Below, piece by piece: positions 34,585-47,464 of a stretch of 64,000 bases of DNA. The translations under genes and the position numbers were made by a program. The DNA is taken from assembly GCA_035235625.1 (NCBI GenBank), contig CP141146.1, forward strand, positions 20,268,501 to 20,332,500, given 5' to 3'. This DNA is from Saururus chinensis (Eukaryota; Streptophyta; Magnoliopsida; Piperales; Saururaceae). The notes beneath the pieces were generated by a model, which was not told where the DNA came from, searched no databases, and saw only the letters and a program-made list of their open reading frames with translations. The number at the start of each line of letters is the position of its first letter. Position 1 is the stretch's first letter.

Positions 34585-35627
34585 TGTAATATCCCGAATT
34601 TTCAAAAGTTTCAAAAATTAAATACGTGGAAATTAGGTTATTTGACCCTTTGACCTTCTCTATAGAATAACTTCCTCCCTAGATAGAATTTATGGATGAT
34701 ACCTATGGGGTTAGAAAGTAGATAGAAATATCTTCAAAACACAACCAAGAACACATGAATCAGAGTCCGGATGAAAGAGATACGACTGTTTGAAGTTGAA
34801 CATATCGTATAGGGCCCATTTACCCGATTTAGAATTGTCTTTCCAAAATTACTTTTTTTAGGCCTAACGAGGGTACCTAAGTGAGGAGGATTGACCCAAA
34901 TTCTAAAGTGATTAGGAACCTAATCCCATGCTTATAAATGGGATGCTTAGGGCACAATTAAGGGGGGATATTTGCCCGATAGAAGGGGAGAAGGTAGTGG
35001 ATGGCAAGACTCCGGCGGCAGTGGATCGATAACAAATCGGCGATTAAGGTAGCATCGTTGCCTTTGTATTAAAGTGAAGATTAATTAAAGTTTATTAAAT
35101 AAATTCAAATTGTTGTGATTTGTAATTTATAGGAACAATGCATAAACTATTCTGTAATTTCTATGAATGCTAGTTATTTTGTAATTTTTCTCATATCTGC
35201 TGGCCGGCCGCCGATTGGCCAGCGTCGACCGGCCAGTCACGGCAAGTGATTGACTAGAGGCGGCATCTGTCAGGCCAGGCTCCGGCACGTGGTTGCCGCC
35301 GAGCGGGCTGATGCAAAAAAAAATACAAAAAAAAAAAAAAAAACAGGCGCTGGCTGAGGCCATGCTGGACCTTGCCACAACGACCCCAGACGCCCCAGCC
35401 TGGGCCACGCTAGCCCTAGACGCGGCGGCATCACCGTCTGTTAAAAAAAGAAAAAAGGGAAAAAAGAGAAAAGCGGCCTTTTGGTCGCCAGTTGGCCACC
35501 GGGTGGCGGCGGGACCGATGCAGCCGGTTCCGCAGTGAGCCGATGGTCCGGATCTCTTGAGCCGCCCACTCCTCTACCGTGGTAGGGCGCGGTGTGCCTC
35601 TGGCCGGTCGTGGGGAAGACGACCCGT

Positions 35628-37063
35628 TGATAAGTACAAAATATATATCTATTTTATATGCCTTTTTACCTTATTTGCTAGTATATATTAGGTTAATTTA
35701 GAGTTAGTTATGGTTATTTAGATTAAGATAGATATTAGTATTTTACTTTAATTATTAATAATTTTGTAGTTATTAGTAGTTTAGATATGTATTTGAATCA
35801 AGTTGGGATCTTAATTATATTTTACATGTCTAAAATGTGATGTTTTAATGCTTTGTAGGTAAAATGCACTTATCGAAGTACTTGGACGATGTTTGGAATG
35901 ATTAAAAATAATCTTGACATGCATTAAAGTGATTTGGACAACTTTTTGGAGTTATAAACATGTTGAAAATTAATATGAACATGAAAGAAAGAGCTTAATG
36001 AACAGAAAATGGACTGTCTAGAAAAACTATCTAGATTGCAGAAACAGTGTAGCCGTTCAAATGGGGCATTTTTAAGGATCAAACGGGATAATGTGATTTT
36101 GATGAAAAATGCAGTATAGGCGTTCGAACAGGCATGCAGGGCGTGTGAACGGGATAACGCGCAGTTTCCTAGTTTAAACCAATTTTGAGTCCTTTTCATA
36201 TACAACTTCTTCCTACGGTTCTTATGCCTATATAAAAACATATTTGGCTCGAAATTGAAGGTTAGTAAGTAGATTTTCTGAAGAGAAGAATGAAGAAGAA
36301 GATGGAGAAAAACTCAAAGCTTTCAATGGAGATCCAAGTGCTTTCTTCTACAATGGAAGGCTAGACTTTTCTTTTACTTAGGAGTTGATGAAGCTATAGA
36401 TAAGTTTCAGTTTCTTTTCTTTTTAATTTAGATCTCAGTTGTGAATTATGACAATTGTATGATAAGGATTTCTTTTTTAATGAAAGAGCTTTTCATGTTT
36501 ATTCAAATATATGTTGATTTATTGTCTTGTAGATGATAGATTGATGTAGTTTTGATATTTGCATAAATTCTAATTTCTGTGATTTAGATGAGATGGTCAT
36601 ACAATAGTTTTAATTTTTAGATAATTAATGACTTGGATGAGTTATACTAAGATTAGATGGGTCATGCCTATAACTAGTTTAGTGTAGATGATTCGTGTTA
36701 TTGTCGAAGATAGTTCATGCCATGGAATTTAATTAATGATTCTTTCTCAAGTAATTCTTGTTTGTAGCTGAGAATACTTGTTCATATTCACACTAGATTT
36801 AGAATAAAAGTTAAGGAATTGCTATGGTTCTATAGTGGATTTGATTTCTTAAGTAATTTCCATCATATTAATCTCTTGTTTTTAAACTAGTTGATTCCTT
36901 TCTTTTGCTTAATTTAAGTTTAAGTTGTTTTTAATTTTTAATCAACAAATTCCTCTTTAGATTTAGTGATAATTCATCCATCCCTGAGGTTCGACAACCC
37001 TTAAATATTCATCCTAGTATAATTACCTTGTATACTTACAAAGGGTTTAATTATAAACTATCA
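35628..37063 (+). mobile_element. Nested solo LTR, 1,436 bp (Athila/Tat-like ends)
   Basis: TGATAAGTAC...AACTATCA ends are flanked by CCCGT (35623-35627) and CCCAT (37064-37068), a one-mismatch 5-bp target duplication. It interrupts the 'gacgaccc...' segment of the surrounding LTR, whose sequence resumes at 37064. Near its 3' end 'cctctttag' and 'tccctgaggttcgacaaccc' resemble the U5 end of Ty3/gypsy Athila/Tat elements (family knowledge). No internal domains are present. Confidence 0.82.
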
Positions 37064-38740
37064 CCCATTGTCTGGCCCTAGACCAGGTCGGATGGGCCGA
37101 CCCAGTTCGGTTCGGATCAGAATAATAAAAAAAACAACAACAATACACACTCTCTGAACCGGGTCCGGTTCAGTACGTTCGAGTGGTCAAGAAAATTTAC
37201 AAAAAAGTTACAAATGACCTTGACCATATGTATAGTTCTCTGACCATGTTTTAGACTGAGGAAAAATCCCAGAGTCTCTAAAATGACCAATTTACCCTTG
37301 TGAGTTGTAGCATAGAATAATCATTAATGATCGAACTTAGGGACTCCGGTTCAAGGGCCTATGAGTGGATTTAAAAATTGAGAAAAATCTCAGAGAGATT
37401 CTAGTGAGTATCCTAAATTTTGGACTAAGCCATAAGCTAAGTAAAAATACCAGTAAGTAGATATTTTACTATTTTACCCCTAGGGTTAAGGTAAGATAGT
37501 TAATTGAACCAGGGTCGATTCAAGGGGTTTATGACCCCGTTAAATAGCAAGAAAATTACCTCGGGTTCACAACGTCATGGTGTACCAATGAGATTAGTTT
37601 TGGACCCATTGAGGTTTAGGGAAGCCCTGTACAAAAAGATAAAAATACCCTAATGAGTGGACTGACCCCATTCGCGTGGATGTTATTAATGGGCCTATGT
37701 GATACTGAAACCTTTTGAGAGGTTAAAGACTTAACTGAGAGCAGAGAGGACTGTATCCAATGTTGGATAATTATTTTAATGCCCTTAGGTGCATAACGAC
37801 CAGTTTTTATAAAGATTTATTAAGATAACCCAAGGAGGGTTAGGGCACGATAGCTCAAATAATTCTTATATCATTAATGAATTTTATTATTGATATTATG
37901 ATCTGCTTGGACCTGTGTGGTTTTGATTGTTTATGTTGTTCATTGTTTCGATATTTGCTATTTATGTTGTGATAGTAACTTATCACTAGTTTAAGATTAT
38001 TGAAAGATTAATTGATGGGGTTTGATAGCTTTGGATTGGGCAAGAACACCTGATCAAGATAAAGACTAATATAGCTCTGAGGGGTCTGGGATTAGTTCAT
38101 AAAGTGAACAAAGCCTTTGACATGGCGATTTGCCTTGGTTGATGAACTGATGGTAGTTTCGAGTTTTAAACCCTAGTCTAGAAGGGACTATTAGGGTTTG
38201 AGGTAGTTATTCAAAATCCTGGCTTAATGATGAGCGAGATAGGGTTCAGAATAGTTTTTTGAGTTTTAGCTCTATTGAGGAGCTGCTGATTTGACTGTGT
38301 AGTTGCACCTCCCCATTGGAGGGAGCTCTGCGTGAGCCGAGCTCACCACATATTTATTGAGGATCTTTTAGTGTACACGCATTTGGATTAGCTGACATTC
38401 CTACTTGGTTGGCTTTTCCCGTCACTTCTGTTTAGGTTCAGTTATGGGCCATGCCCTTCCACTCTGGTCAGGTCCTTCATGGGCTAGGAGGGGTGATGGT
38501 ACTTCCTAGTGGATTCCAGGGTGTTTCGTTATCATTTGTCACTTAGGTTGATATTTGATGAGTCTATCTGTCATTGGGATTAGATGAGGATATTAATTAT
38601 CGAACAATGGTTCGAGAGATAATTAATAACAATGATTGATATTGCTTGTTTAATTGGAACAAGTGGAACAATTAAAAGACTTGCATAAAATATAGGTTGC
38701 TTGAAAATACTTAAATGTGTGATGCTATGCTTCCTGGTAT

Positions 38741-41700
38741 TGTCACGCCCCGGCACCACCCGACCCGAGCCGAACCCAGTCTAGGGGCCGGTCAAGCGCA
38801 CGGGGGCAACAAGGGAAATTGAGATATAGTTTAGCAGAAGACTTATGCCCTAACCATGGGCGGTTTAACATAATTACGGAGTATACACACCACTTTGAGC
38901 AAGAGTAAATAAGTAGAAAAGAAAAAGAGTTACATTAACTCTAAGATAAACAACAATCTCAAACCGACATGCTTAGTCAACCTTAGCCCACTCTAGGCTC
39001 CAAAATAGGTCTTAAACAACACAAATGTATGAAGTAGCATAAATCAAAATGAGAACCATACACAAAGGTTCTAAACATAAAAGCATGAACAAGGAAACAA
39101 GCTACACAAGGTGTCTCCATGATCACTCCCAAGTCGTCTCCTATCTTTCCTCAAAGAGGAGATCCTGTCCGTCTACATGTCATGCCACGCAGCCCCAAAG
39201 CAAAACACAATAGAGAGGGGTGAGTTTAAACAAACTCAGCAATGGTTTTCTAATATACGATCATCATCGAAAACACGACGGCATAGCAACATAACTAGTT
39301 AAAGCAAAGATTGACAAGATATATCATTTCCTAATCACACATTTATAACACATACACCTACATATAGTGTCTAAATCACACTTTCTAATCATGCATTCAT
39401 AACACATAAACTTACATATAGTGTCTCAATCACACTTTCTGATCATGCATTCATAACACATAAACCTGCATATAGTGTCTCAACCACACTTTTTGATCAT
39501 GCATTCATAACACATAAACCTGCATATAGTGTCTCAACCACACTTTTTGATCATGCATTCATAACACACAAACCTGCATATAGTGTCTCAATCACACTTT
39601 CTTCAAATCACATATTCATGATATATCTCATCCATTCTTGCATGACAAACATGTCAAATTACATGTTACGCAAACATGCATAGCGTACATCATATACTTG
39701 CATCAACATAAATCAAGAATGCCTCCATCAAGGAGTAATCACAATTTGTGTCACGCAGACAGGAACATAGACGAGGCCACGAAGGCATGTCATGGTCCAA
39801 ATTCTACACAAGAATTTTAGAAGTTCGGGGTTGTCAATCCCTAAAGGTTGCTTACCCCAGACGATCCTGGCCAAGGATGTCACATTCTCACGAAGAGAAC
39901 CTAGAGAAAGGGTGTTCGATTTGGGACATCTCCTGCAATGGGGAAGAGCCCGAGTTTCCATACAAGAAACCCTAGAACACATGGTAGCCGGTGCACAGAG
40001 CATACCATACTGGATTCTCAGGGTCCAGAAGACAATAATAATCTCAAATCGCAAGACAAGTATACAACTCGTCCCCATATAATTTCCATTTAACTAGACT
40101 CAACCCGGGGAATTCATATGTTCCACGGAGGAACTCAAATCAAAACGTGTCCTTTCAGACCAATCAAGTTTCGATTAAGCCACAACCGATTAATCCGGCA
40201 CATAATTTTACCACATTGCATGCAATCGATCAAACTCGATTAATCTCGATAAAGCATCAATTGAAATCCATTTTCATGATGCATGCAGCATGGTACATAT
40301 GTAGGCAAGGCATACATGAATCCTAACTCATGGTAAGTGCTCTCATCAGCCCCTCATGCATCATTCATAATCCTAATATCAATTCTCATCATCATCATTA
40401 AACCCCACATGTGTGTGTGTACATAGTAGAAGCATTTCCCTCCATGCACATCAACATGCTTGTAATTCACTAACCATCACCCTACACATGTGTATTAACA
40501 TCTAATCACGAATTCCAGTTGAAATCATAGGTAAAGAATCATTAAAATCATAACTCAAATCAAAGCTTAACCACAAGCTAAACACATATAAGGTCATTCA
40601 TCTCATCCTTGAGCCATAACATTCACCCATCAATTCACCACATCCTAACATGACATATAAGCCCATTAGTATGTTGTAGCTCAATTGAAAATATACCTAA
40701 CCATAGAGAATCAACCATTCATAACTTCAAGATGGTAATTCCAACATCATATAGCCAATCTCAAGCCATTCTACGTAACACTAATATACACCACAACTTC
40801 ATAACCTCAATGGTACACCCTTCCAATAGCATACTATAACTCAAAACACTCCACATACATATGAAAATAACATATCAAAGTGGAATCACTGAAATAGACA
40901 TCATGCACAAAATGCAAAATCCACTGTGTAGCTGTTCGAACGCCCAGTAGGGTCGTTCGATCAGCTAAACGGGAAATCTGTCGAACTGACAGTGTTGTCA
41001 TTCGAATGCCCAGTCAGGTCGTTCGATCGGCTAAGTGGAAAATCGGTTGAACTTACAGTGTTGCCGTTCGAATGCCCAAGAAACTAATCCACATCATAAC
41101 AAGATAAAACCCTATGAAATTGGGATTAAAGATTACCATTTACTAATCATGCCATTAAAGCACTAAATCAAGTAAATCCACTCAAAATAAACCATAAAAT
41201 TAAGAGCTTTACTATAGGAAAATTGAAAATTCGAAAGTCCATTACCTTATCCCTTGATTAGACTTGGATTTGATGGTCACCCTTCTTGAAAACCTTGCAA
41301 ATACATAGAGTTTAAATTAAACTCCATTAAAATCGATTTAACATAGAAAACCTTAATGAAAAACTTAGATCTAGGGCTTGTTGAGCATAAAAATCGGATT
41401 TTTAGATCTAGGGTTTAAAAATGAATCAAAACAAAGGGGAAATGATAGATCTAGAAAGGATTAGGAGAAAGTCTATGATTTAGGGCTTAATTACAAAAGA
41501 CTTACCTTAAACACCTTCTAATCCAGGCCTAATTAGGGAATTAGGCCTAACCTCCCTTTCCCAACCTATTCCTAAAATGGAAATAGCTCAGGTCATTCTA
41601 TTTATAGTAGGGTTTGGGATGTGTGTAGGTAATTAGTGGGGTATGAATAAAAAATATGCTAAAAATGGGTAATTTAGCTATTTGAGCACTAATTAAACCT

Positions 41701-42025
41701 AGAAAAATTATGAAATTTTTTGTAAAGGCTTGTGTTGATGTCTGGGTTAGTTTGGTCCAAAAACCCAAATTTCAACGGTGGGGCCCACAGGGGGTCCCGC
41801 CAAACCCTAATTTTTGGAAAATTAGTAAAAATTCAGAAAAATCCCAAAAATTTAGATTTAACTCAAAATCACTTAAAACCAATAATTGTGAAGTTAATTT
41901 TGATTAAAACCATCAGAAACACCATTTATTTTTGAAACCACTGAATTAATAAGAAAAGAGTTAACCACGCAATAACCGACGATTAAAATGAAATGAAAAT
42001 CGGTTTAGAAATAAGAGTCCTTATA
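38741..42025 (-). mobile_element. Nested solo LTR, about 3.3 kb, minus orientation
   Basis: Comparison with intact copies (60625 and 63235 regions) shows the host LTR is interrupted after 'gatgctatgcttcctggtat' and resumes at 'ggtaaagtgtagttttagg'. Flanking pentamers are GGTAT (38736-38740) and GGTAA (42026-42030). Read on the minus strand the insert ends GGGGCGTGACA and has a TATA box (CTATAAATAG, plus-strand about 41598-41608). It starts TATAAGG, where TG is expected, perhaps a mutated TG. It contains a perfect-period 54-bp array. Confidence 0.72.
39331..39600. repeat. 54-bp tandem repeat, five copies
   Basis: Units start at 39331, 39385, 39439, 39493 and 39547. Each contains GATCATGCATTCATAACACA and CATATAGTGTCTCAA blocks. 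The last three copies are nearly identical and the first is the most diverged, as expected for an array expanding from one side. Confidence 0.95.
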
Positions 42026-42605
42026 GGTAAAGTGTAGTTTTAGGCCAAACTATGTCTAGATCCAATCTTGTTGGAAACATTGGATATGTTGTCTGATAAG
42101 TACGTAGGCAACTAACATCAGGTGATGTTGGCCCGATCCGAAAAATATTAAATTTTATTTTTGTTCTTTTGAATGCTCCTCCAAGGGGAGGAGATGTTTT
42201 GTTGCCTGTTTGGTCATGTTTGCTTGCAGGTTCTTTAGATGGGGACGTTGCAAGATCAGGACGTTGGTGGGCGTTTGAGGACGACATTGCACTAGTGGGA
42301 CCTAGTCTCTTGCTTTTGCAATTATGTAAGTAATTGTGATTACTCACGTGAGAGCCAACTTTACTTGGTTATTTATTTTTGGATAGATGACAGACTTGTA
42401 CTTAGAGGGTTAACTTGCTATTTATCGAATTTTGACACGTGTAATAATATCATATGATTTGATATTTGTATTTGTGAACTCAATTTATTACAATCTAGAT
42501 ATTTAATCGAATGATTTGTTTTGTGTTTAAGAAAGAAAAAAAAATTGTCGTGATTTATCACGTGTCTTTTATTTAAAAAAGGTTTTGAAAATCCAGGTCA
42601 TGACA

Positions 42606-44005
42606 GTTGTGCAAAATTTGCTAATTTTTTCTATTTTTTTTTCTATCATAGTATGAGTAATGAGATGATCTTCCAGGTGTGAGATTTGCCAAAGTGGGTC
42701 TCTCCATCATGAATAGTTTAGTTCATTGTTGGAAATTCATCTTTATTATGGTTTTTTCTTAGATTGGGCTTGATTTTAGCCTTAGAATATAATATGTTGA
42801 AGTGTGTATCAGCATTTTTCCTTAAGTAGGATTTTTAATGGGGGAGTATGTAATTCATTATAATTGGACTGCTAAATAGAACTGATAAGAGATGGAAATT
42901 TCTGATTTATAAGGTTTTTATGATTGTAGTTCATTTATTAGTCCAGGATGCCTGAGCAGTTGTTGTTAATTTATTCTTTTATGTTTCATTTGGAAAGTAC
43001 TTCAGATATATTACATGAGTGGAAAATTATGATTTTTGTTGGTTGTACTTGTTCAATTCCAGACTATAAGTGATTGTACTATTCATTCTTCTGCTTTATA
43101 TTTTTTTAAATTGTTTCAGTTTGTAATTTTACTTTTCATAGTTGTGGTTCTGTGGATGAGTCGACAAATAACTTTTCTCTATGAATTTTATTTTTTGCTT
43201 TTATCCCTTCATACATTAAGGAAAAAGCAGTAAATGTTGGCATTTTGAGTGGTTAATGAGCTTGACTTTTCACAAATTTTGTGGTGGCAAACGTACTCAG
43301 TTTTTTTATTTTATTCAGTCTTTTGATACATGAATTGTATCTCCTACCTTTTTCATTTAAAATTTATAAGAAAATTTTTTTTCATTTAAGGATTGTAACC
43401 AAGACGAGGAAGCAGTTGGCGTATAAATTGAACTCAGTCCAATCTTCCCCAACAAAAATCAGTGCTAGGAGCTTGTCAAGTGACTCAAGCTCCAAACCCC
43501 AGAGGTCAAATTTTCTCTATCTGAATGCAAGAGTTTTATTGTAAAAAGGAATGCCAAAGGAGAAAGAAGAAAATAAAACCAGTGAACAAGGAAAAGATGC
43601 AAGTAAAAGCAAAAGACTGGGCATGGGCGATGAAGGATGAACTAGTTTAAATGCTATTTCACTTACACTTTTTGTTGTTTAAGGACAAAAGCAAGTGATA
43701 AAAAAAGGAATGAAAATAGACAGATTATGACAAAAAAAAGAACCATTTATTATCTGAAGCTGGGTGTTTGCAAAACAACAAATGCATATTTCCCACATAC
43801 ATCCAGTTTATATCTCTGAATTAAAAAAGTAGTCAGGATCCATATGAAAACATGAAAGAAATGTAAAGAATGATTTCATAACTCTGTATATGTTGTTAAA
43901 GCTAGTTGTAAAAACCCTAGAGAAATGTATATGTAGTCGCTCCTCCCAATCAAACATTGTAAGAAATGATTATGTAGTCACTCCTATCAATACAAATGAG
44001 CCCCT
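42606..44005. other. Intergenic sequence right of the giant LTR
   Basis: AT-rich. A plus-strand segment at about 43396-43544 follows a T-rich tract plus AAG (acceptor-like) and is open with a Ser/Lys-rich translation, but nothing identifiable. No repeat boundaries seen. Confidence 0.35.
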
Positions 44006-44363
44006 TTAGTGCATCAAAGTCTGCAATTTTTCCTTTACTACCTTCTCCATTTCATCTAATTCAAAGCATTTTGTATCAAGATTATCATTGTTTGACACAA
44101 AATCAGTCATTTTTCCTTTACTGCTTTCTCCTTTTTCTTCTACATACTGAAAAGTATTCTTCTTCATCGAAGTCAAATCAAAGGCAACTTCATGATGACT
44201 AGAAGGGGCTGCATTCACACTCCTTTCGATTGCCTGAAATAAGAAGAAAGTTAAATATTGATACAATTAATTGAATATGGGTGAATGAACATAACATGCA
44301 TCTACTGAGCTTACCCCCACCACCACATGGTCCGAGAAAACATCAATTTCCGCAAGAATACCA
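44006..44363 (-). CDS. Last two exons of an unidentified protein-coding gene (5' part not found)
   Basis: On the minus strand an exon at 44315-44363 (acceptor TTGCAG, donor GGG|GTAAGC) encodes GILAEIDVFSDHVVVG. It joins in phase 0, across an 81-bp GT-AG intron, to a terminal exon at 44006-44233 of 75 codons ending TAA. The combined 91 residues are acidic/Lys-rich toward the C-terminus (DEMEKVVKEKLQTLMH, helix-forming). Correct phase, clean splice sites and non-repetitive composition argue for a real gene. I do not recognise the family. The upstream exon must supply two bases of a split codon. It would lie beyond 44363, where the giant LTR block (44571-51040) begins only 207 bp away, and no upstream exon was identified on the far side. 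The gene may therefore be split or killed by that block. Confidence 0.5.
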
Positions 44364-44570
44364 CTGCAAGATTATTTTAGGCAAAAAATTATCATTACCA
44401 AAAGCACTCAAACTAAGTTAACATATAGCGGAGTTAAAATTCAAGCAATTTAAAGATTAAAACCCATGCTCAAGTAACAACGTGTATATTGCTACAACAA
44501 AATGTAAGTAAATCAATATGTCATGTCATAAACTAAAGCATTATTAAGATGCTACCTACTTAGCTCCAAG

Positions 44571-44909
44571 TGTAACATCCGGGAATTTTCTAAATTCCCG
44601 AAGTTGACAACGGGAAATTAGGGTGTTGGACCCCTTGATCTTCTCATGGGAATAACTTAATCATCAGTTAGAAGTGTAGCTAAAGAATATATGGATGGAA
44701 AATAGACGAAAAGAGCTTCAAAACGCCACCAAGAACGTGCGAATTAGAGTCCGAATGAGGGAGATACAACTGTTCAAAATTAAACATATCGTATAGGGCT
44801 TGTTTACCCGATTTAAACGTGCAAATGGGCCGTTGAAGTTGTTTTGTGGGCCCGATTATTGACTGTTCTGAAATTGAGTTTTTGGGGCCCAATTTCTCAT
44901 GGGATTAGG
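44571..44909 (+). mobile_element. 5'-end fragment (339 bp) of a family-L LTR
   Basis: Begins TGTAACATCCGGGAATTTTC and follows the family to '...CTCATGGGATTAGG', where a second copy of the LTR start (TGTAACGTCTAGG) begins at 44910. The rest of this first copy is absent. Either the second copy inserted here and the remainder was deleted, or the LTR 5' end was duplicated by unequal recombination. Confidence 0.8.
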
Positions 44910-47464
44910 TGTAACGTCTAGGAATTTTCTAAATTCCCGAAGTCGACCACGGGGAAATTAGGGTATAAGACCCCTTGATCTTCTCATAGGAATAACTTAA
45001 TCATCACTTGAAAGTGGTGGCTAAAGCATATATGGATGGAAAATAGATTGAAAGAGCTTCGAAACGCCACCAAGAACGCATGAATCGGTGTCTGGATGAG
45101 GGAGATACGACTGTTCGAAGTTGACTTTAACGTGAAGGACCCGTTTACCCAAATTAAATGCGCGAATATCCATTTAAGTTGCGATACGGGCCCGATGTTC
45201 CGAAATTGGGTTTTTGGGCCCAATTTCTCATGGGATTAGGAGCCCTAATCCCATGCCTACAAAAAGAATTAATCAAGGCTTTTTTGGGGGTCTTTTGCCC
45301 GATTAGAGCAGAGAATGGGGTGAATGGCGAAGCTCTGGCGAGGCTCCGATGGCGGTGGATCGACCACAAATCGGCAATTAAGGTAAGATTGTTGCCGTTA
45401 CTTCCTAGTATGGATTAACGAATTATTTATTAAATAAGTTTTGATTTAATTTATGCAATTCTGCTTATTTATGCAATTTCGTTTAAAAATTATTGTTTTG
45501 TAACTTTGTAGAATAGTGCAGACCGGTAGGCCACTAATCGGCCACCGGTCGATTTTCCTCCGCCCCCCCCCCCCTATTGCTAGAAAGACGGGGGCGACCT
45601 GCCGTTGGCAAGTTCCGCCGCCGCCGTGCGGATCACTGTTTAAAAAAAAACAAAAAAGGGGTTGTGCAGGCCAGCCACGCCAGCCCTGGCTGCGGCGGCC
45701 TAGGCTGTGCCGGCCCTGGATTCAGTGGCCTATGTTGCTACAGGCCATGCCGCGATAGCGAATCGAATGGCCCCGGTCCCATGGCTGGGCGAGACGGTGG
45801 CGTTGGTGCAAATCACCGGCGGAAGAAAAATCTGGTCGCTTTGCAGACCACTCGGCAACCACCATGCTCTAACGAGACTAGGTCTAACGGAACCGCCTCC
45901 CGGAGGCGATCTTATTGGCCAAGCCTGTCGGCTAACAGTGGTGGCGGGCAATGGCTGCTGGAGGCCAGAAGGTGTTCCTACTGGCCGGAACCGAAGAAGA
46001 CGACCCGTCTTCGCTGGTCTGGACCCGATTGGTCTGGGCCTGGCCCGGATCCGGTCTGGGTCAACAATTTAAATAAAAAGAGAAATAAAAGTAGGGGTTG
46101 AACCGGGTTCGGTTCAAGGGTCTATACTTGTTCTAAAAATTTAGAACAATTACCCATGGACTTTGAGATAGTTAATTATCGTATAATATTCACTTACCCG
46201 ACTTTGGGGCTCCGGTTTAGGGGCCTATGAGTTGATCTATAAATTGGGAAAATTCTCAGTTATAGTTTAATGAGTAGATTAATTATAGACCACACCAATA
46301 AGTGAGGAAAAATCCCAGTGAGTGGATACTTGACCCTTTTGCCCTTAGGATTTATAGTAAACCGTTAAGCCAACCTGGGTCGGTTCAAGGGGTTCACGAC
46401 CCCGTCATATGCCAGGAAAATTACACAGAGTCTATGAAGGCCAGTAGTACCCTTGAGTTAAATTTTGGACCCATTGGATGTCGTTAAGGCCTTAAACCAA
46501 ATAACAGAAATACCCTTTGAGTGGACCCGCCCACATTCGTGTGAATGGAAGCGTGAGTCGGTTTGAGAGTGGAGCCTGGTGAGAAGTCAATGACTTAAAT
46601 CAATAGAGGTGCAGTAAAATGACTAGAATGACCCAAGGGAGGGTATCATACCCTAGGTGATAAAATTACCCTAACGCCCTTAGGGGCAATATGTTCTGTT
46701 TTTGATGAAACAGATGACTCAGTGAATCAAGAGTTAGGGTACCCTATAAATGACTTAAAAAGGAAGGAGCATTACCAGTAAGTGACACGAAGACCTTGTC
46801 TGGTCACAGTGTCATGAGAAATAAGGGGCAGAACCCTAATTCTTAGGTTTAAAGCAGCGTATTTTACATGTCTGCTACTGAGCGCATCGATCGACTAGAA
46901 TGTCATGCGCTAGAGTTGTTTATACTATCGGGCTTGAATTCTCCAAGCTCTAGCCCTACAAATGAATGCAATGGGCCTCCGTTTATTGTTTATACGTTTG
47001 TATGATTGCATGTTATTTATGATGATGCATGCTTTTGATATTGATGCATTGATTCATATCAGTAACTTAAGATTAATGAAGATTAATCAAGAGACATGGG
47101 TTGCTATTGGTTTGAGGGGAGAACACCTAATCAAGATAATAACTAAAATACCCTCTTTAGGGTTGGGACCAGTTCATAAAGTGAACGGGGCCTTGACATA
47201 GAATTTGACCTTGGTTAATGATCCGAGGGTGGTTATGGGATGTTCTTTGAGTCATAGCTCAGTGGATGAGCTATTTAATGGGCCGATTCACAAGATGAAG
47301 AGGACCCAAATGGTTGAGCGAATACTTGACCGGATGGAAATAATCTAGTCTAAGTTTCAGATGTTTGGGGGAGTCAATGGTTATAAAGACTTGAGACTTC
47401 TATTTATTCATTAGTAATGTCTTATAAGACATTTTCTCCCCGTGTTGGGATGCTGGAGATTATA
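44910..47464 (+). mobile_element. Family-L LTR, plus arm of an inverted pair (3' truncated)
   Basis: Starts TGTAACGTCTAGGAATTTTC. It follows the family through the donor-like GGCAATTAAGGTAAGAT (about 45372-45388), the GC-rich variable region (about 45510-46060), the 'gaaccgggttcggttcaaggg' block and on to 'ttgggatgctggagat' near 47460. The last ~0.9 kb of the LTR is missing. The sequence switches directly into a reverse-oriented copy at about 47461-47469. Confidence 0.85.

Larger units (their letters stand above)
34585..42605 (+). mobile_element. Long solo LTR (family L) carrying two nested LTR insertions
   Basis: The left end is TGTAATATCCCGAATTTTC and the right end CCAGGTCATGACA. Flanking pentamers ATTGT (34580-34584) and GTTGT (42606-42610) are a one-mismatch target duplication. 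Total span is 8.0 kb. Removing the two nested insertions (35628-37063 and 38741-42025) and their duplications leaves about 3.3 kb, the size of the other family members at 56.5 and 57.5 kb. A TATA-like box (TTATAAATGG) lies near 34940, and a conserved splice-donor-like motif (GCGATTAAGGTAGC) near 35040. No gag, pol or primer-binding site follows the right end, so it is a solo LTR. Length and ends suggest a Ty3/gypsy element, but no coding domain is available to prove it. Confidence 0.8.

Noticed and set aside
39331..39600. CRISPR-like regular repeat
   Set aside because: Units are contiguous 54-bp copies without unique spacers, in a plant LTR; it is a minisatellite.
43281..43544. Plus-strand frame as an exon
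   Set aside because: T-rich beginning and Ser/Lys-rich end without recognisable family; the acceptor-like site alone is too weak.
45516..46101. Overlapping GC-rich frames of up to 174 codons
   Set aside because: They lie in the variable GC-rich island of the LTR, are open in several frames at once, and are not conserved in the other LTR copies.
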